Assembly: GCA_025936205.1 (NCBI GenBank)
Contig: JAICTU010000160.1
Span: forward strand, 1 to 17,256
DNA from: Polyangiaceae bacterium
GTDB lineage: Bacteria; Myxococcota; Polyangia; Polyangiales; Polyangiaceae
Direction of reading: 5' to 3'
Length of the DNA stretch: 17,256 bases
The stretch's first letter is position 1; every line of letters begins with the position of its first letter. A program made the translations under genes and the position numbers. Of the stretch, positions 1 through 7,534 are shown piece after piece. The notes below the pieces were generated by a model, which was not told the DNA's origin, made no database searches, and saw only the letters and a program-made list of their open reading frames with translations.

Positions 1-258
1 GAAGTTCATCGGCGCAGGCGGCATCTCCGCGACGACCGGCGGCGTGGACGCCGGCGGCGCTGCTGCCGGAGGCGCGCTGGGCGCGGCCGGAACCGGCTGC
101 TGCTGAGCGCCGCTACCCGCCGCGCCGTTCTTGCCGACGACCATCATCGGCTGATCGGCACCGTCGCTGGTGTTCTCTGGAGCAGACGTACACGCGCCGG
201 ACGCCAGCGCGAGACACACCGAAGGGACCAGGCACCGCACACATTGCCTCTGTCTCAT
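1..258 (-). CDS. Partial Pro/Ala-rich putative lipoprotein (N-terminal 86 residues)
   Basis: The gene reads leftwards from an ATG at 256-258 and runs off the left edge; 86 codons are visible without a stop. The N-terminus has Arg residues followed by a hydrophobic stretch ending LALASGAC, which looks like a lipoprotein signal peptide with Cys23 as the lipidated residue. The -3 position is Ser rather than the preferred Leu, so the lipobox is imperfect. After Cys23 comes a low-complexity linker rich in Pro, Ala, Gly and Gln (about residues 39-86), typical of a spacer tethering a periplasmic or surface domain. AGGGGAT, about 5-10 nt upstream of the ATG, is a plausible ribosome binding site. The functional domain lies outside the window, so no function can be given. 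The DUF6438-like gene upstream on the same strand is separated by about 150 bp. Confidence 0.65.
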   Translation of the reverse strand, partial: MRQRQCVRCLVPSVCLALASGACTSAPENTSDGADQPMMVVGKNGAAGSGAQQQPVPAAPSAPPAAAPPASTPPVVAEMPPAPMNF

Positions 259-409
259 GGCCATCCCCTAACACGCGTCCTGCGAGCATCGCACACCGGA
301 AGTGGCGATGGGATCGGCGGCATCGCAGCGGAGCCCGCCTGCGCGGATCTGCGGGATCGCAGGATCACATAGCAACCTCGCGCCCCGACGGGCGACGGTC
401 TCGCCGCGG

Positions 410-970
410 TCAGTCGCAGTGAGGCAGGGTTCCTGCGAGGAGCGGATTGCTGTACGTCGGATTGCAACAGCCGACGTCAACCTTGTCGCAGAGTACCCAT
501 TGGTCGCTGCGCGCAGCGGCATCGATGGCGGCCTCGAGCTGCACCAGAACGGCTGGGGCACAGGTATTGCCGTGATAGTCTTGCACCACGTGCGTCTGCT
601 CATCCGAGGCAGGCACCAGCACTCTGACATACGCCTCGCCCGTGTACATTACAGTTCCGTCGCCGCTGATGGTCAGCGAGTAAACTGGGCACGCGCCCCA
701 GCACGCGCTGCGTTCCAGCGTGACGCGCGTGTCTGCGTCAATGGGGATGCTCGTGGGCTGCGCCGCGCTCGGAGCGCCCTTCGCGCCCGAACTGGCGCTG
801 CCGGCGCAGGCGGCAACGCCGCAGCTCGAAAGGGAAGCGAGGAAGAAGAATGAGCCCGACTCGCAATCCAAGCGCGGTGAAACACCGTTCACAAGCAGCA
901 CAATTTTGCTAGCGAACCGGCCTTTCCGCTCAGAGCTGGATGGAGAGTGAGGCTCGCCACCGCCGTACAC
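410..970 (-). CDS. Small DUF6438-like lipoprotein
   Basis: The frame encodes up to 186 residues from a GTG at 970. The stretch TLERSACWGACPVYSLTISG (about residues 88-107) followed by DGTVMYTGEAYV matches the N-terminal core of DUF6438, a domain of unknown function common in secreted proteins. FFFLASLSSC, ending at Cys50, is a canonical lipobox (L-S-S-C). The true start is therefore probably one of the later in-frame codons (GTG at 901, GTG at 892 or TTG at 871), which would give a normal-length signal peptide; none has a clear ribosome binding site. After the first strands the protein goes almost directly to a segment resembling the C-terminal end of the domain (P-x-x-L-x-x-L-E-x-x-I-D ... 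W-V). The usual middle portion therefore seems to be missing. The Cys-rich tail (CDKVDVGCC...PHCD) is unusual. Function unknown; probably periplasmic. Confidence 0.6.
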   Translation of the reverse strand: MYGGGEPHSPSSSERKGRFASKIVLLVNGVSPRLDCESGSFFFLASLSSCGVAACAGSASSGAKGAPSAAQPTSIPIDADTRVTLERSACWGACPVYSLTISGDGTVMYTGEAYVRVLVPASDEQTHVVQDYHGNTCAPAVLVQLEAAIDAAARSDQWVLCDKVDVGCCNPTYSNPLLAGTLPHCD

Positions 971-1299
971 TGCACCCCACCAGGATAGCCCACCGGTCCT
1001 CGCTCTCGCTGTTGCTGCTCACACGCCGGCGCCACACGACGCACTGGATCCGCGCAGCGCGGATCCTGTGCCCATCCGTCCATCGTTAAGATGGCCGCAA
1101 CGCAGCGAAGTTGCTGGACACGTTTCGCGAGCACCGACGTGCCAGCATCGTCGACCAGCTCGCCGCAGGTCCGCTGTGCCCCCTGCGCGACACCAGGAAC
1201 GCGCTTGTCGGCAAGATCCGGTTCTGCTCGGATCCAATCGCCGATCGCCGCTCCACGGGGCGTTCGAGAGCGTCGAAATCAGCGGTGTATGCTGCCTTC
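971..1299. other. Intergenic region upstream of the HNH gene
   Basis: This 329-bp stretch lies between the divergent DUF6438-like gene and the HNH endonuclease. The HNH reading frame stays open back to a TTG at 1111, but residues encoded before the ATG at 1300 show no recognisable domain. The stretch contains a perfect 21-nt hairpin-forming palindrome (1046-1066). It must hold promoters for both flanking genes, but I could not identify convincing -35/-10 pairs. Confidence 0.5.
1046..1066. repeat. Palindromic repeat, copy 1 (upstream of HNH gene)
   Basis: The core GGATCCGCGCAGCGCGGA is followed by TCC. This gives two 9-nt arms (GGATCCGCG and CGCGGATCC) around a CAG centre, a strong hairpin on either strand. 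The first 18 nt recur exactly at 2438-2455 on the other side of the HNH gene. There is no T-run after it, so it is not a typical intrinsic terminator. It could be a REP-like element or a binding site. Confidence 0.7.
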
Positions 1300-2391
1300 A
1301 TGGCCTGCAGCGAGTTCTGGCAGCTCCGGCACTTCACTAACTCACAACTCCTCGACAGCTTGGGCCGAGTGCTTCGCACGCAACGTCAGAGCCTGGCCGA
1401 AGTCGTCGCCCATCTCGGCGAAGTCGAAGAGCGGCGCCTCCATCTCGAGGCCGCTTACGGCTCGTTGTTCGATTATTGCGTTCGAAAGCTCGCGATGAGC
1501 GAGGATGAAGCCTGCCGCCGCATCGACCTGGCGCGCCTCACGCGCCAATTCCCGGCGCTCTTTCCCTTGCTGGCCAGCGGCGAGCTCACGCTTTCCGCTG
1601 CCTTGCTCCTCAAAGGCGCGCTCACTCCAGACAACCAGCTCGAGCTCATCCATGCCGCGCGCTGCAAGTCGATCCGCGAGGTGCGCGAGATGCTGGCGGC
1701 CCGCTTCCCCAGTCCCGATGTCCCACCGACCATCCGCAAACTTCCCCAACCCGCCAAGACGCCGGCGCCCGCAGTCCCTCCATCCTCTTCGCCCATCGCC
1801 CCGCCGCCGGCTGCGCGTCCGCCACGTTCGCCGCCAGCCGGGTCGCAGCCTCTCCATCTACATCCGCCAGCACCGCAGCAGCGCATCGAACCCATCGCCG
1901 CCGAGCGCTACAAGCTCCAGCTCACCATCGACGCCACCATCAAGAGCAAGCTCGAGCAGGCCCGAGACCTGTTGCGCCACGCCCATCCCAGCGGCGACCT
2001 TGCAGCCGTTCTCTCTCGCGCACTGGATCTGCTCATCGCCGACCAGCTGCGCCACCGCTTCGGTGCCGGCGCACGACGCCGCGCGCAGCGCGCGCCGGCA
2101 ACCGCAACAACGCCGTCGCACATCTCCAACGCCGCACGGCGCGCTGTCCTCGATCGTGACGGCCTCGCCTGCACTTGGGTCGACGCCAACGGCACTCGCT
2201 GCAGCTCACGGGCCTGGCTCGAGCTCGACCACCGGCACCCCCGCGGCAAGGGCGGAGCTTCCGATGCAGAAAACCTCCGCCTCCTTTGCCGAGCCCACAA
2301 TCTCCTCGCCGCCGAACATGCCTATGGCCGCGCCCACGTCGAACGTGCAAAGGCCGCTCGCCGAGCTCGAGACAGCACCGTCCCACCCTGA
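1300..2391 (+). CDS. HNH endonuclease, myxobacterial multi-copy type
   Basis: This is a 363-residue protein if started at the ATG at 1300. The frame extends to a TTG at 1111, but the family-typical N-terminus (LRHFTNSQLLDSLGRVLRTQ) begins just after the ATG. Residues about 8-150 form a helical domain with the recognisable pattern SLFDYCVRKLAMSEDEACRRI and ending near PDVPPTIRKLP. Next is a proline-rich linker (about 150-195), then a second helical segment (about 200-255). The C-terminal HNH nuclease domain (about 275-340) has LDHRHPRGKGG with His311, an Asn near 325 and LLCRAHN with His333. Cys291, Cys301 and Cys330 may be structural. HNH domains make metal-dependent DNA cuts. From memory, this architecture occurs in many copies per genome in myxobacteria and has no established role. 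It stands alone, convergent with the lipoprotein gene downstream, and is flanked by an identical palindrome pair. Confidence 0.85.
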   Translation: MACSEFWQLRHFTNSQLLDSLGRVLRTQRQSLAEVVAHLGEVEERRLHLEAAYGSLFDYCVRKLAMSEDEACRRIDLARLTRQFPALFPLLASGELTLSAALLLKGALTPDNQLELIHAARCKSIREVREMLAARFPSPDVPPTIRKLPQPAKTPAPAVPPSSSPIAPPPAARPPRSPPAGSQPLHLHPPAPQQRIEPIAAERYKLQLTIDATIKSKLEQARDLLRHAHPSGDLAAVLSRALDLLIADQLRHRFGAGARRRAQRAPATATTPSHISNAARRAVLDRDGLACTWVDANGTRCSSRAWLELDHRHPRGKGGASDAENLRLLCRAHNLLAAEHAYGRAHVERAKAARRARDSTVPP

Positions 2392-2739
2392 TGGGTGCGA
2401 GACGTCGGCCAGACGCGCTCAGCACGCAGGCGTCCACGGATCCGCGCAGCGCGGAAAACACCCACCGCCACCGTTGCAGCAGCGGTCACAGTAACTGCTG
2501 CTGCTGCTGATAACCCTTCGCGCAGCGGGTACTCCTGTTGCAGTCAGCGCCCGCTGCGCGTCGAGCCCCCTTCCTCTCACATCCGGCCCTGTGCGGGCTC
2601 AGATTGGGGTAGGCCGGAGACCGGGAGCAGCTTTCAGGGCGCTGGCTTCTCGGACGCTCGAGGTCCTGTGGACGGCGGCGTGCCGGCAGCAACGCCGGCG
2701 AACCGTGCCAGTAGCGTGTCTCGAGGGCTCCGAAGGCGC
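2392..2739. other. Intergenic region between convergent genes
   Basis: This 348-bp region separates the HNH gene (+) from the lipoprotein gene (-). It holds the second palindrome copy (2438-2455), a (CTG)5 run at 2495-2509 followed by stop-rich sequence, and a GC-rich hairpin with 6-bp stems (GCCGGC at 2682-2687 and 2694-2699, loop AGCAAC). That hairpin lies 41 nt beyond the lipoprotein stop but has no T-run. Long open frames cross the region on both strands, but they lack a recognisable domain or a plausible start and look like GC-rich shadows. Confidence 0.5.
2438..2455. repeat. Palindromic repeat, copy 2 (downstream of HNH gene)
   Basis: This is an exact 18-nt copy (GGATCCGCGCAGCGCGGA) of 1046-1063. 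The second arm here is only TCCGCG/CGCGGA, because the sequence continues AAAACA instead of TCC. The hairpin followed by AAAA on the plus strand reads as TTTT before the hairpin on the minus strand, so it is not an obvious terminator in either direction. It lies 46 nt after the HNH stop codon. Confidence 0.65.
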
Positions 2740-3549
2740 TCAGCGGGCAGCACTTTCCGGGTTTCGCGGCACGACCGCGAGCTGCTGAGCTCGCCGCCAG
2801 ATCGCCTGCGCTGCCGCCGGGTCCTGCGCGCGCACATCGACCGCGAATCCGTCACTCACCTGGCGAACGGCTGCGGTGGCGCCACGCTCCGTGAGCGGGC
2901 AGTGCTCCATTTCGCGAGCCGCCTCGGTGTAGCCGATGGTCGCGTTGCGAGCCAGATGACAATCCACGAGCTGCTGCAAGACCGCGACCGTGAGGCCCGG
3001 CACCGGTCGAAACACGATCGTGGCGCCCACGACCTGTCGCTTGGTCTTCGACTTGCCGACGGGCTCCTCCAGCGGATTCACGCCCAGAATGTCGGCACCG
3101 TGCGAGAAGGGGCTGATCTCGCGATCCTCAGCGGCCAATCCCGAGCAGGCGCGCGCTTCGACCGCCTGGAGGTCTCGCGCGGCCTTGCGATGCTGGACGG
3201 CACGCATGCGGTGCTCTTGTACCTCCTGCAGGTGGACGGCGGTGGGATTGATGGTCTCCACCCAGCAAATCGGCTCACCCGGAGCTCGCGCCGTGCGGCT
3301 CGCGTCGCAGCGCTGGATCGACTCCTGCGCGTGAGGATCATAGAGCGCCTCGTGCTGCATCAGCCGCTTCTCCTCGCGCTCGGCCGCCGCTCGATGCTGC
3401 TCTGCTCCCGTCGAGTGCGGCTCGGTGCTCGGCTCATTGGGCTCGGGCCCGATCATCGCCGCGGGGCCGCAGGCGCCGAGCGACAAGCTCAACCCCAGCA
3501 CCAGCCCTGCCCTATTCCCATTCTTCTTGCCCGCAGCTTCGTGTCTCAT
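2740..3549 (-). CDS. Conserved-looking lipoprotein of unknown function
   Basis: This 269-residue protein starts at the ATG at 3547-3549, preceded by GGAGCGAGGCAG as a ribosome binding site. The frame stays open to 3630, but this start gives a proper signal peptide: basic residues (KKNGNR), a hydrophobic core (GLVLGLSLSL) and lipobox SLGAC with Cys27. An acidic, Pro-rich linker follows. Next is a charged helical region rich in His, Gln and Arg (about 47-135), with RDLQAVEARACSGLAAEDRE leading into SPFSHGADILGVNPLEEP. The C-terminal domain (about 175-262) reads GATIVFRPVPGLTVAVLQQL, then VDCHLARNATIGY, MEHCPLTERGA and GFAVDVRAQDPAAAQAIWRR. The two Cys (in VDCHLA and EHCPL) may pair or bind metal together with the neighbouring His; that is inference. 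I recall similar lipoproteins in myxobacteria but no function. Probably periplasmic, monocistronic. Confidence 0.75.
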   Translation of the reverse strand: MRHEAAGKKNGNRAGLVLGLSLSLGACGPAAMIGPEPNEPSTEPHSTGAEQHRAAAEREEKRLMQHEALYDPHAQESIQRCDASRTARAPGEPICWVETINPTAVHLQEVQEHRMRAVQHRKAARDLQAVEARACSGLAAEDREISPFSHGADILGVNPLEEPVGKSKTKRQVVGATIVFRPVPGLTVAVLQQLVDCHLARNATIGYTEAAREMEHCPLTERGATAAVRQVSDGFAVDVRAQDPAAAQAIWRRAQQLAVVPRNPESAAR

Positions 3550-3785
3550 GGTCTGCCTCGCTCCGGTGCGAGCCAGGAGCAACTCCTGTGCCCGTGGCCA
3601 AATGTGGGCGCGGCGACCCTGGCAGCGCACGCTTTGCGCGAGCGCGGGTTCCGCCAGCAGAGCTTGCGCGGGGCCAGAGTTCGCGATTTAGCCGCCGTGT
3701 TTCCTGGAGATGACCCGCGCCGGTGCGGGCGGTGCCCGACATTTATAGAATCTTGATCTGAGCACCACTACTCTCGCGCAAAATG

Positions 3786-3980
3786 TCAGTCCCCGCAGAA
3801 CCGCGGCAACTCCAAGCTGAAACCGCCGCCCACGGCGCGACAGGGTTCATCGTACACACCCGCCTTCAGCGTCGCGGTATACCCATAATCGTCGTACCGG
3901 TCCGTGTTCACTTGCGCGAACACCGTACGCTGCAGGGCGCGCTCGCGGCCGCCGGCCAGTAGCGACCACTCACGGCGAGA
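3786..3980 (-). pseudogene. C-terminal gene remnant overlapping the kdpE stop
   Basis: On the minus strand an open stretch of 64 codons ends in TGA (3786-3788) and is bounded upstream by an in-frame TAG (3981-3983). It contains no ATG. The translation looks like real protein: REWSLLAGGRERALQRTVFA, then QVNTDRYDDYGYTATLKAGV, then YDEPCRAVGGGFSLELPRFC and GD, with high G/C at third codon positions. The 5' part overlaps the last codons of kdpE in another frame, and kdpE itself ends normally. The simplest reading is the 3' remnant of a gene whose 5' part was lost when the sequence next to kdpE was rearranged. I cannot assign a family. A short gene starting at an in-frame GTG near the Val of RTVFA is the alternative. 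A 59-aa plus-strand ORF (3783-3962) lies opposite and looks less protein-like. Confidence 0.45.
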
Positions 3981-4671
3981 CTAGACGCAGCCGGTAACCG
4001 ACGCCGGGTTCTGTCACCAGATATTGCGGCCGGCTCGGGTTCGCCTCCAGCTTATGCCGCAGCTGCCCCATGTACACGCGCAGGTACTGTGTCTGCTCAG
4101 AGTGATGTGGACCCCAGACTTCACGCAAGATCTGTCGGTGCGTCAGCACGCGGCCCGCATGCTTGACGAGCAACGCGAGCAACTTGTATTCGATCGGCGT
4201 CAGGTGCACCTCCTTGTCCGCCATCAGCACCTGGCGCCGGCCCAGGTCGACCTTCAAATCGCCTAACGTAAACACGGCTTCACCGTCGTCGGCGGCAGAC
4301 GCGCGGCGAAGGGCAACGCGAATGCGCGCCAGCAATTCGCCGACTCCGAACGGCTTCGTCAGGTAGTCGTCCGCGCCAGCGTCCAGCGCCTTGATCTTGT
4401 CTTCTTCCTGGCCGCGCGCGGAGATCACGATGATGGGCACGTGAGTCCACTCGCGCAGCCGCTGCGTCACTTCCAGGCCATCCACGTCGGGCAGCCCCAG
4501 ATCGAGCAAGACCAGCTCGGGATTGTGGGATGCCGCGAGCGTCATACCTGCTTCTGCCGTTTCCGCTTCGACCAGCTCGTAGCCATTCGCGCTCAGCGAG
4601 ACCCGCAGAAAGCGGCGCATCTGCCGCTCGTCTTCGATCAGCAGGATAACGGGGTTCGCTGCCTTGGTCAT
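3970..4671 (-). CDS. kdpE: KdpE, potassium-responsive DNA-binding response regulator
   Basis: This is a 233-residue OmpR/PhoB-type regulator. The receiver domain (about 8-122) has Glu13/Asp14 in the acidic pocket, Asp57 as phosphoacceptor in LLDLGLPDVDG, Ser84 and Lys106 (DDYLTKPFG). The C-terminal winged-helix domain (about 132-230) shows LTPIEYKLLALLVKHAGRVL, HRQILREVWGP and the end TEPGVGYRL, all typical of KdpE. When phosphorylated by KdpD it should activate the kdpFABC promoter in the divergent region at 7386-7554. The start codon overlaps the kdpD stop by 4 nt (ATGA at 4668-4671), so the two are translationally coupled. Length and all key residues are normal. The stop at 3970-3972 lies inside the open frame of the gene remnant. 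Confidence 0.96.
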   Translation of the reverse strand: MTKAANPVILLIEDERQMRRFLRVSLSANGYELVEAETAEAGMTLAASHNPELVLLDLGLPDVDGLEVTQRLREWTHVPIIVISARGQEEDKIKALDAGADDYLTKPFGVGELLARIRVALRRASAADDGEAVFTLGDLKVDLGRRQVLMADKEVHLTPIEYKLLALLVKHAGRVLTHRQILREVWGPHHSEQTQYLRVYMGQLRHKLEANPSRPQYLVTEPGVGYRLRLVSP

Positions 4672-7385
4672 GGCATTGGCTCGGCGGTGGCGGCCGCTCC
4701 CGGTTCGGGGAGCGGAATGGACGGCGGTTGGCCGACGAGCGGCAATACAAAATGAAACGCCGCGCCCCCCCCTTCGCGATTGTGCGCCCAGATGCGGCCG
4801 TCGTGCGCCGCGATGATGGCTCGGCAGATGGTGAGCCCCAGACCAACGCCGCTCGAGCTGCGCTCGTTGACCGCTCGGTGGAACTTGTCGAACACTCGCT
4901 GCTCCTGCCCGAGCGGAATACCGGGGCCCCGGTCGGCGATCTCCACCTCCACCTCACCGGCCTTTCGGATCGCCGAGATCTCGATCGCTCCTTCCGTATA
5001 CTTGGCCGCGTTCTCCAGTAAATTGACCAGGACCTGCTCGATCAGTACCGGATCGTAGGGAGCGAGTGGCAAGTCGCTCGGCAGGGCGACCTGCACGTCT
5101 CTGCCGCTCAGACGACTATCGAGCCGATCCAGCGCCGAGCCGATCACCTCCTCGAGCGGTGACCATTCTTTGCGCACTTTGACTGCCCCTGATTCGAGCC
5201 GTGTCATGTCGAGCAGGTTGCGAATCAGCCGATTCAGGCGCTCCGCCTCCTCCAGGATGGTCTTGGTGAGATCCTGCTGTGTCGCCTCGTCGAGCGTGGT
5301 CGGCTGCTGGAGCAACGTGCTCGCGGCGCCGGTGATCACGGCCAGCGGTGTCCGCAGGTCATGCGACACCGAGCTCAGGAGCGAGTTGCGCAGCTGCTCG
5401 GCTTCGATGTCGCGCCGGGCGCGCTCGGCCTCTTCCGCCAGCATCGCGCGCTCCAGTGCGAGCGCGAGTTGAGTCGCAAAGGCCTCGATCTGCCGGCGCT
5501 CCTCGAGGGCCGAGAAGCGCTCGGGATCGCTCGGCGACAAGCCCAAGACCCCGACGATACCGGCAGAGGCCAACAGCGGCACGTAGAGCGCGCTGCTGCT
5601 CGGCAGAGTGTTGGTACCCAGGCCTGCCTCGCGCCGGTTCGACCATACCCAATGGCTGATGCTGGCATCGCGCTCCACCGTGTCCTCCAGCCCGTTGCTC
5701 GCGTACCCCCGTACCAGTGCGGCGTCGTTGCCATGCGTGAAGATGCTCACCTTGCTCGCAAACACTTGCTCCAGCTGCCGGGCGCCGGCCTCGAGCACGC
5801 GCCGGCTGCCCTGGGCGCCCGCGAGCTCCCGGCTCAACTGATACAACGCCGAGGTCCAGAGCTCGCGCTGGCGAGCGGCCGCCGCCTGGCTGCGGATGCG
5901 ATCGGTCAAGCCACTGATCACGGCCGCGACCAGAAACATCACGAAGAAGGTGACAGTGTGACGCAGATCCCCGACGTTGAACGTCAGGAAAGGCGGGACG
6001 AAGAAGAAGTCGAATGCCGCGACGCTGACGAGCGCGGCGAACAGCGAGGGGCCGAGACTCAGGCGGCTTGCCACGACCATGATCCCGAGCAGGTAGGTCA
6101 TCACCACGTCCGCCAGCTGCTCTCTCCCGAACAACAGATAGGACACTCCGCTGGCGAGCAGGACCACCGCGAAGGCGGACAGATACCGGAAGGCGGGCAA
6201 CGGGGGACGGCTCGGTTTCTCGGCGGCAAGTCGCTCTTGCTCTGCGGGATCACCGGCCGTCACATACACGTCGATGTCACCGCTCTGGCGCACCAGCTGG
6301 TCCACCAGTGACGTGCGCATACGATCGCGCCAGCGTGCCACCACCGGCTTGCCGACGATGATCTTGGTGATGTTGCGTTCGCGCGAGAAGCGCAGGATCT
6401 CCTGAGCAGGGGCTTCGCCGGCCAGCGTGACCACCTGCGCCCCGAGCTGTTGCGCCAGGTGCAGATTGGACGACAGCCGGGTTTGACTGGCCTTGGACAT
6501 CGGCCTCGCGCCGGTCACTTCCACATGGACGGCGAACCAGCGCGCGTGGAGCGCCGCCGCCATGCGCCGAGTCGCGCGCACCAGGCGCGGCGAATACGGG
6601 CTCGGGCTCACCGCGACGAGCAGCTGATCGGCCGTGGCCCAGGTCTGCTCGATGCCCTGCGCCGTGCGGTAGGCGCGCATCTGCGCGTCCACACGTTCAG
6701 CGGTCTGGCGCAGCGCGAGCTCGCGCAGCGCGATCAGATTACCCTTACGGAAGAAGTTCTCGAGCGCGCGCTGCGCCTGCCCGCCGACGTAGACCTTGCC
6801 TTCGCGCAGCCGCTCCAAGAGATCATCCGGCGGCAGGTCCACCAGCTTGATCTCGTGTGCTTGCTCCAGCACCGAGTCCGGCACCGTCTCGCGCACGATG
6901 ACGCCGGTGATCTGCGCGATCACGTCGTTCAGGCTTTCGACGTGTTGCACGTTCATGGTCGAAAAGACGTGGATGCCGGCATCGAGCAGCTCCTCGACAT
7001 CCTGCCAGCGCTTGGGGTGCCGCGAAGCTTCCGCATTGGTGTGCGCGAGCTCGTCCATCAGGATCAGCGAGGGGTGACGCGCGAGAGCTGCATCCAGATC
7101 GAACTCACTCACCTGAACACCGTGATAGCTCATGCTCCGGCGTGGCAGGACCTCGAGATCGCCGATCAAGGCGGCCGTATCCGAACGCCCGTGTGTCTCT
7201 ACAACGCCCACGACGATGTCGCGGCCTTCCGTATGCTCGGCGCGCGCCGCCTGGAGCATCGCATACGTCTTTCCCACACCGGGGGCCGCACCGAAGAATA
7301 GCGTGAGTTTGCCGCGCTTCTGACGTTGCTCCTCCTCGCGCAAGCGCCGCAGGAGCTCATCGGGGTCGGGACGTTGATTCGTCAT
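4668..7385 (-). CDS. kdpD: KdpD, osmosensitive K+ sensor histidine kinase
   Basis: This 905-residue inner-membrane sensor kinase compares with about 894 in E. coli. The N-terminal KdpD domain has Walker A GAAPGVGKT at 32-40 and a Walker-B-like LILMDELAHTN around 107-117. A universal-stress-protein-like domain follows (about 253-377, starting QLLVAVSPSPYSPRLVRATR). Four membrane segments (DUF4118) lie at about 400-418, 425-440, 446-465 and 477-493. A GAF-like region spans about 515-650. The HisKA domain carries SHDLRTPLAVI with His675 as phosphorylation site (E. coli His673). The ATPase domain has the N box around Asn792 (LLENAAKY) and G boxes DRGPGIP and GVGLGLTI. It controls KdpE phosphorylation in response to low K+ and osmotic or ionic stress. 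The ribosome binding site is weak. It is divergent from kdpFABC, unlike the kdpFABCDE order of E. coli. Confidence 0.97.
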   Translation of the reverse strand: MTNQRPDPDELLRRLREEEQRQKRGKLTLFFGAAPGVGKTYAMLQAARAEHTEGRDIVVGVVETHGRSDTAALIGDLEVLPRRSMSYHGVQVSEFDLDAALARHPSLILMDELAHTNAEASRHPKRWQDVEELLDAGIHVFSTMNVQHVESLNDVIAQITGVIVRETVPDSVLEQAHEIKLVDLPPDDLLERLREGKVYVGGQAQRALENFFRKGNLIALRELALRQTAERVDAQMRAYRTAQGIEQTWATADQLLVAVSPSPYSPRLVRATRRMAAALHARWFAVHVEVTGARPMSKASQTRLSSNLHLAQQLGAQVVTLAGEAPAQEILRFSRERNITKIIVGKPVVARWRDRMRTSLVDQLVRQSGDIDVYVTAGDPAEQERLAAEKPSRPPLPAFRYLSAFAVVLLASGVSYLLFGREQLADVVMTYLLGIMVVASRLSLGPSLFAALVSVAAFDFFFVPPFLTFNVGDLRHTVTFFVMFLVAAVISGLTDRIRSQAAAARQRELWTSALYQLSRELAGAQGSRRVLEAGARQLEQVFASKVSIFTHGNDAALVRGYASNGLEDTVERDASISHWVWSNRREAGLGTNTLPSSSALYVPLLASAGIVGVLGLSPSDPERFSALEERRQIEAFATQLALALERAMLAEEAERARRDIEAEQLRNSLLSSVSHDLRTPLAVITGAASTLLQQPTTLDEATQQDLTKTILEEAERLNRLIRNLLDMTRLESGAVKVRKEWSPLEEVIGSALDRLDSRLSGRDVQVALPSDLPLAPYDPVLIEQVLVNLLENAAKYTEGAIEISAIRKAGEVEVEIADRGPGIPLGQEQRVFDKFHRAVNERSSSGVGLGLTICRAIIAAHDGRIWAHNREGGGAAFHFVLPLVGQPPSIPLPEPGAAATAEPMP

Positions 7386-7454
7386 TCTGCCAACCGCACA
7401 GCTCGAGCCGCTGTCCCTATTTGAGGCCCCGGAGCGCCAGATTCAATCCAGAAA

Positions 7455-7466
7455 GTGTCCGGACAC
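7455..7466. promoter_or_regulatory. Perfect 12-nt palindrome GTGTCCGGACAC
   Basis: GTGTCC and GGACAC form an uninterrupted dyad in the middle of the kdp divergent region, 16 nt before the first copy of the direct repeat. It could be an operator for a dimeric regulator. KdpE-family sites are usually direct repeats, so this may bind another factor. No protein can be named. Confidence 0.4.
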
Positions 7467-7482
7467 GGCACGGCACGGCGAT

Positions 7483-7534
7483 CTTTACGCTTTCTTGATC
7501 CCCGGATCCTGCCTCTTTACGACCGCTTGATGCC
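7483..7534 (+). promoter_or_regulatory. Candidate KdpE-binding direct repeat
   Basis: Two copies of CTTTACGnnnnCTTGATnCC occur at 7483-7502 and 7515-7534, 32 bp apart, about three turns of the helix and so on the same DNA face. The first copy, TTTACGCTTTCTTGATCCCC (7484-7503), resembles the T-rich-then-C-rich E. coli KdpE site (TTTATACTTTTTTTACACCC as recalled) at most positions. OmpR-family regulators such as KdpE bind direct repeats. Position upstream of kdpFABC fits. The assignment is inference. Confidence 0.5.

Noticed and set aside
2495..2509. (CTG)5 run as a functional microsatellite
   Set aside because: Only five units in a noncoding region of GC-rich DNA; no sign of array structure or flanking repeats.
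2395..3756. Plus-strand open frame of 453 codons between HNH and kdpE
   Set aside because: It is antisense to the lipoprotein gene (2740-3549), which has a signal peptide, lipobox and ribosome binding site. The plus-strand translation is Arg-rich and without domains.
3736..3760. AT-rich patch with TATAAA (minus strand) as promoter of the lipoprotein gene
   Set aside because: No acceptable -35 element at the right spacing, and it lies about 190 nt from the start codon.
3783..3962. 59-codon plus-strand ORF
   Set aside because: It mirrors the minus-strand remnant, which has the more protein-like composition and codon pattern; there is no ribosome binding site.
5361..6311. Plus-strand open frame of 316 codons opposite kdpD
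   Set aside because: It is antisense to the membrane and GAF parts of kdpD and has no recognisable domain.
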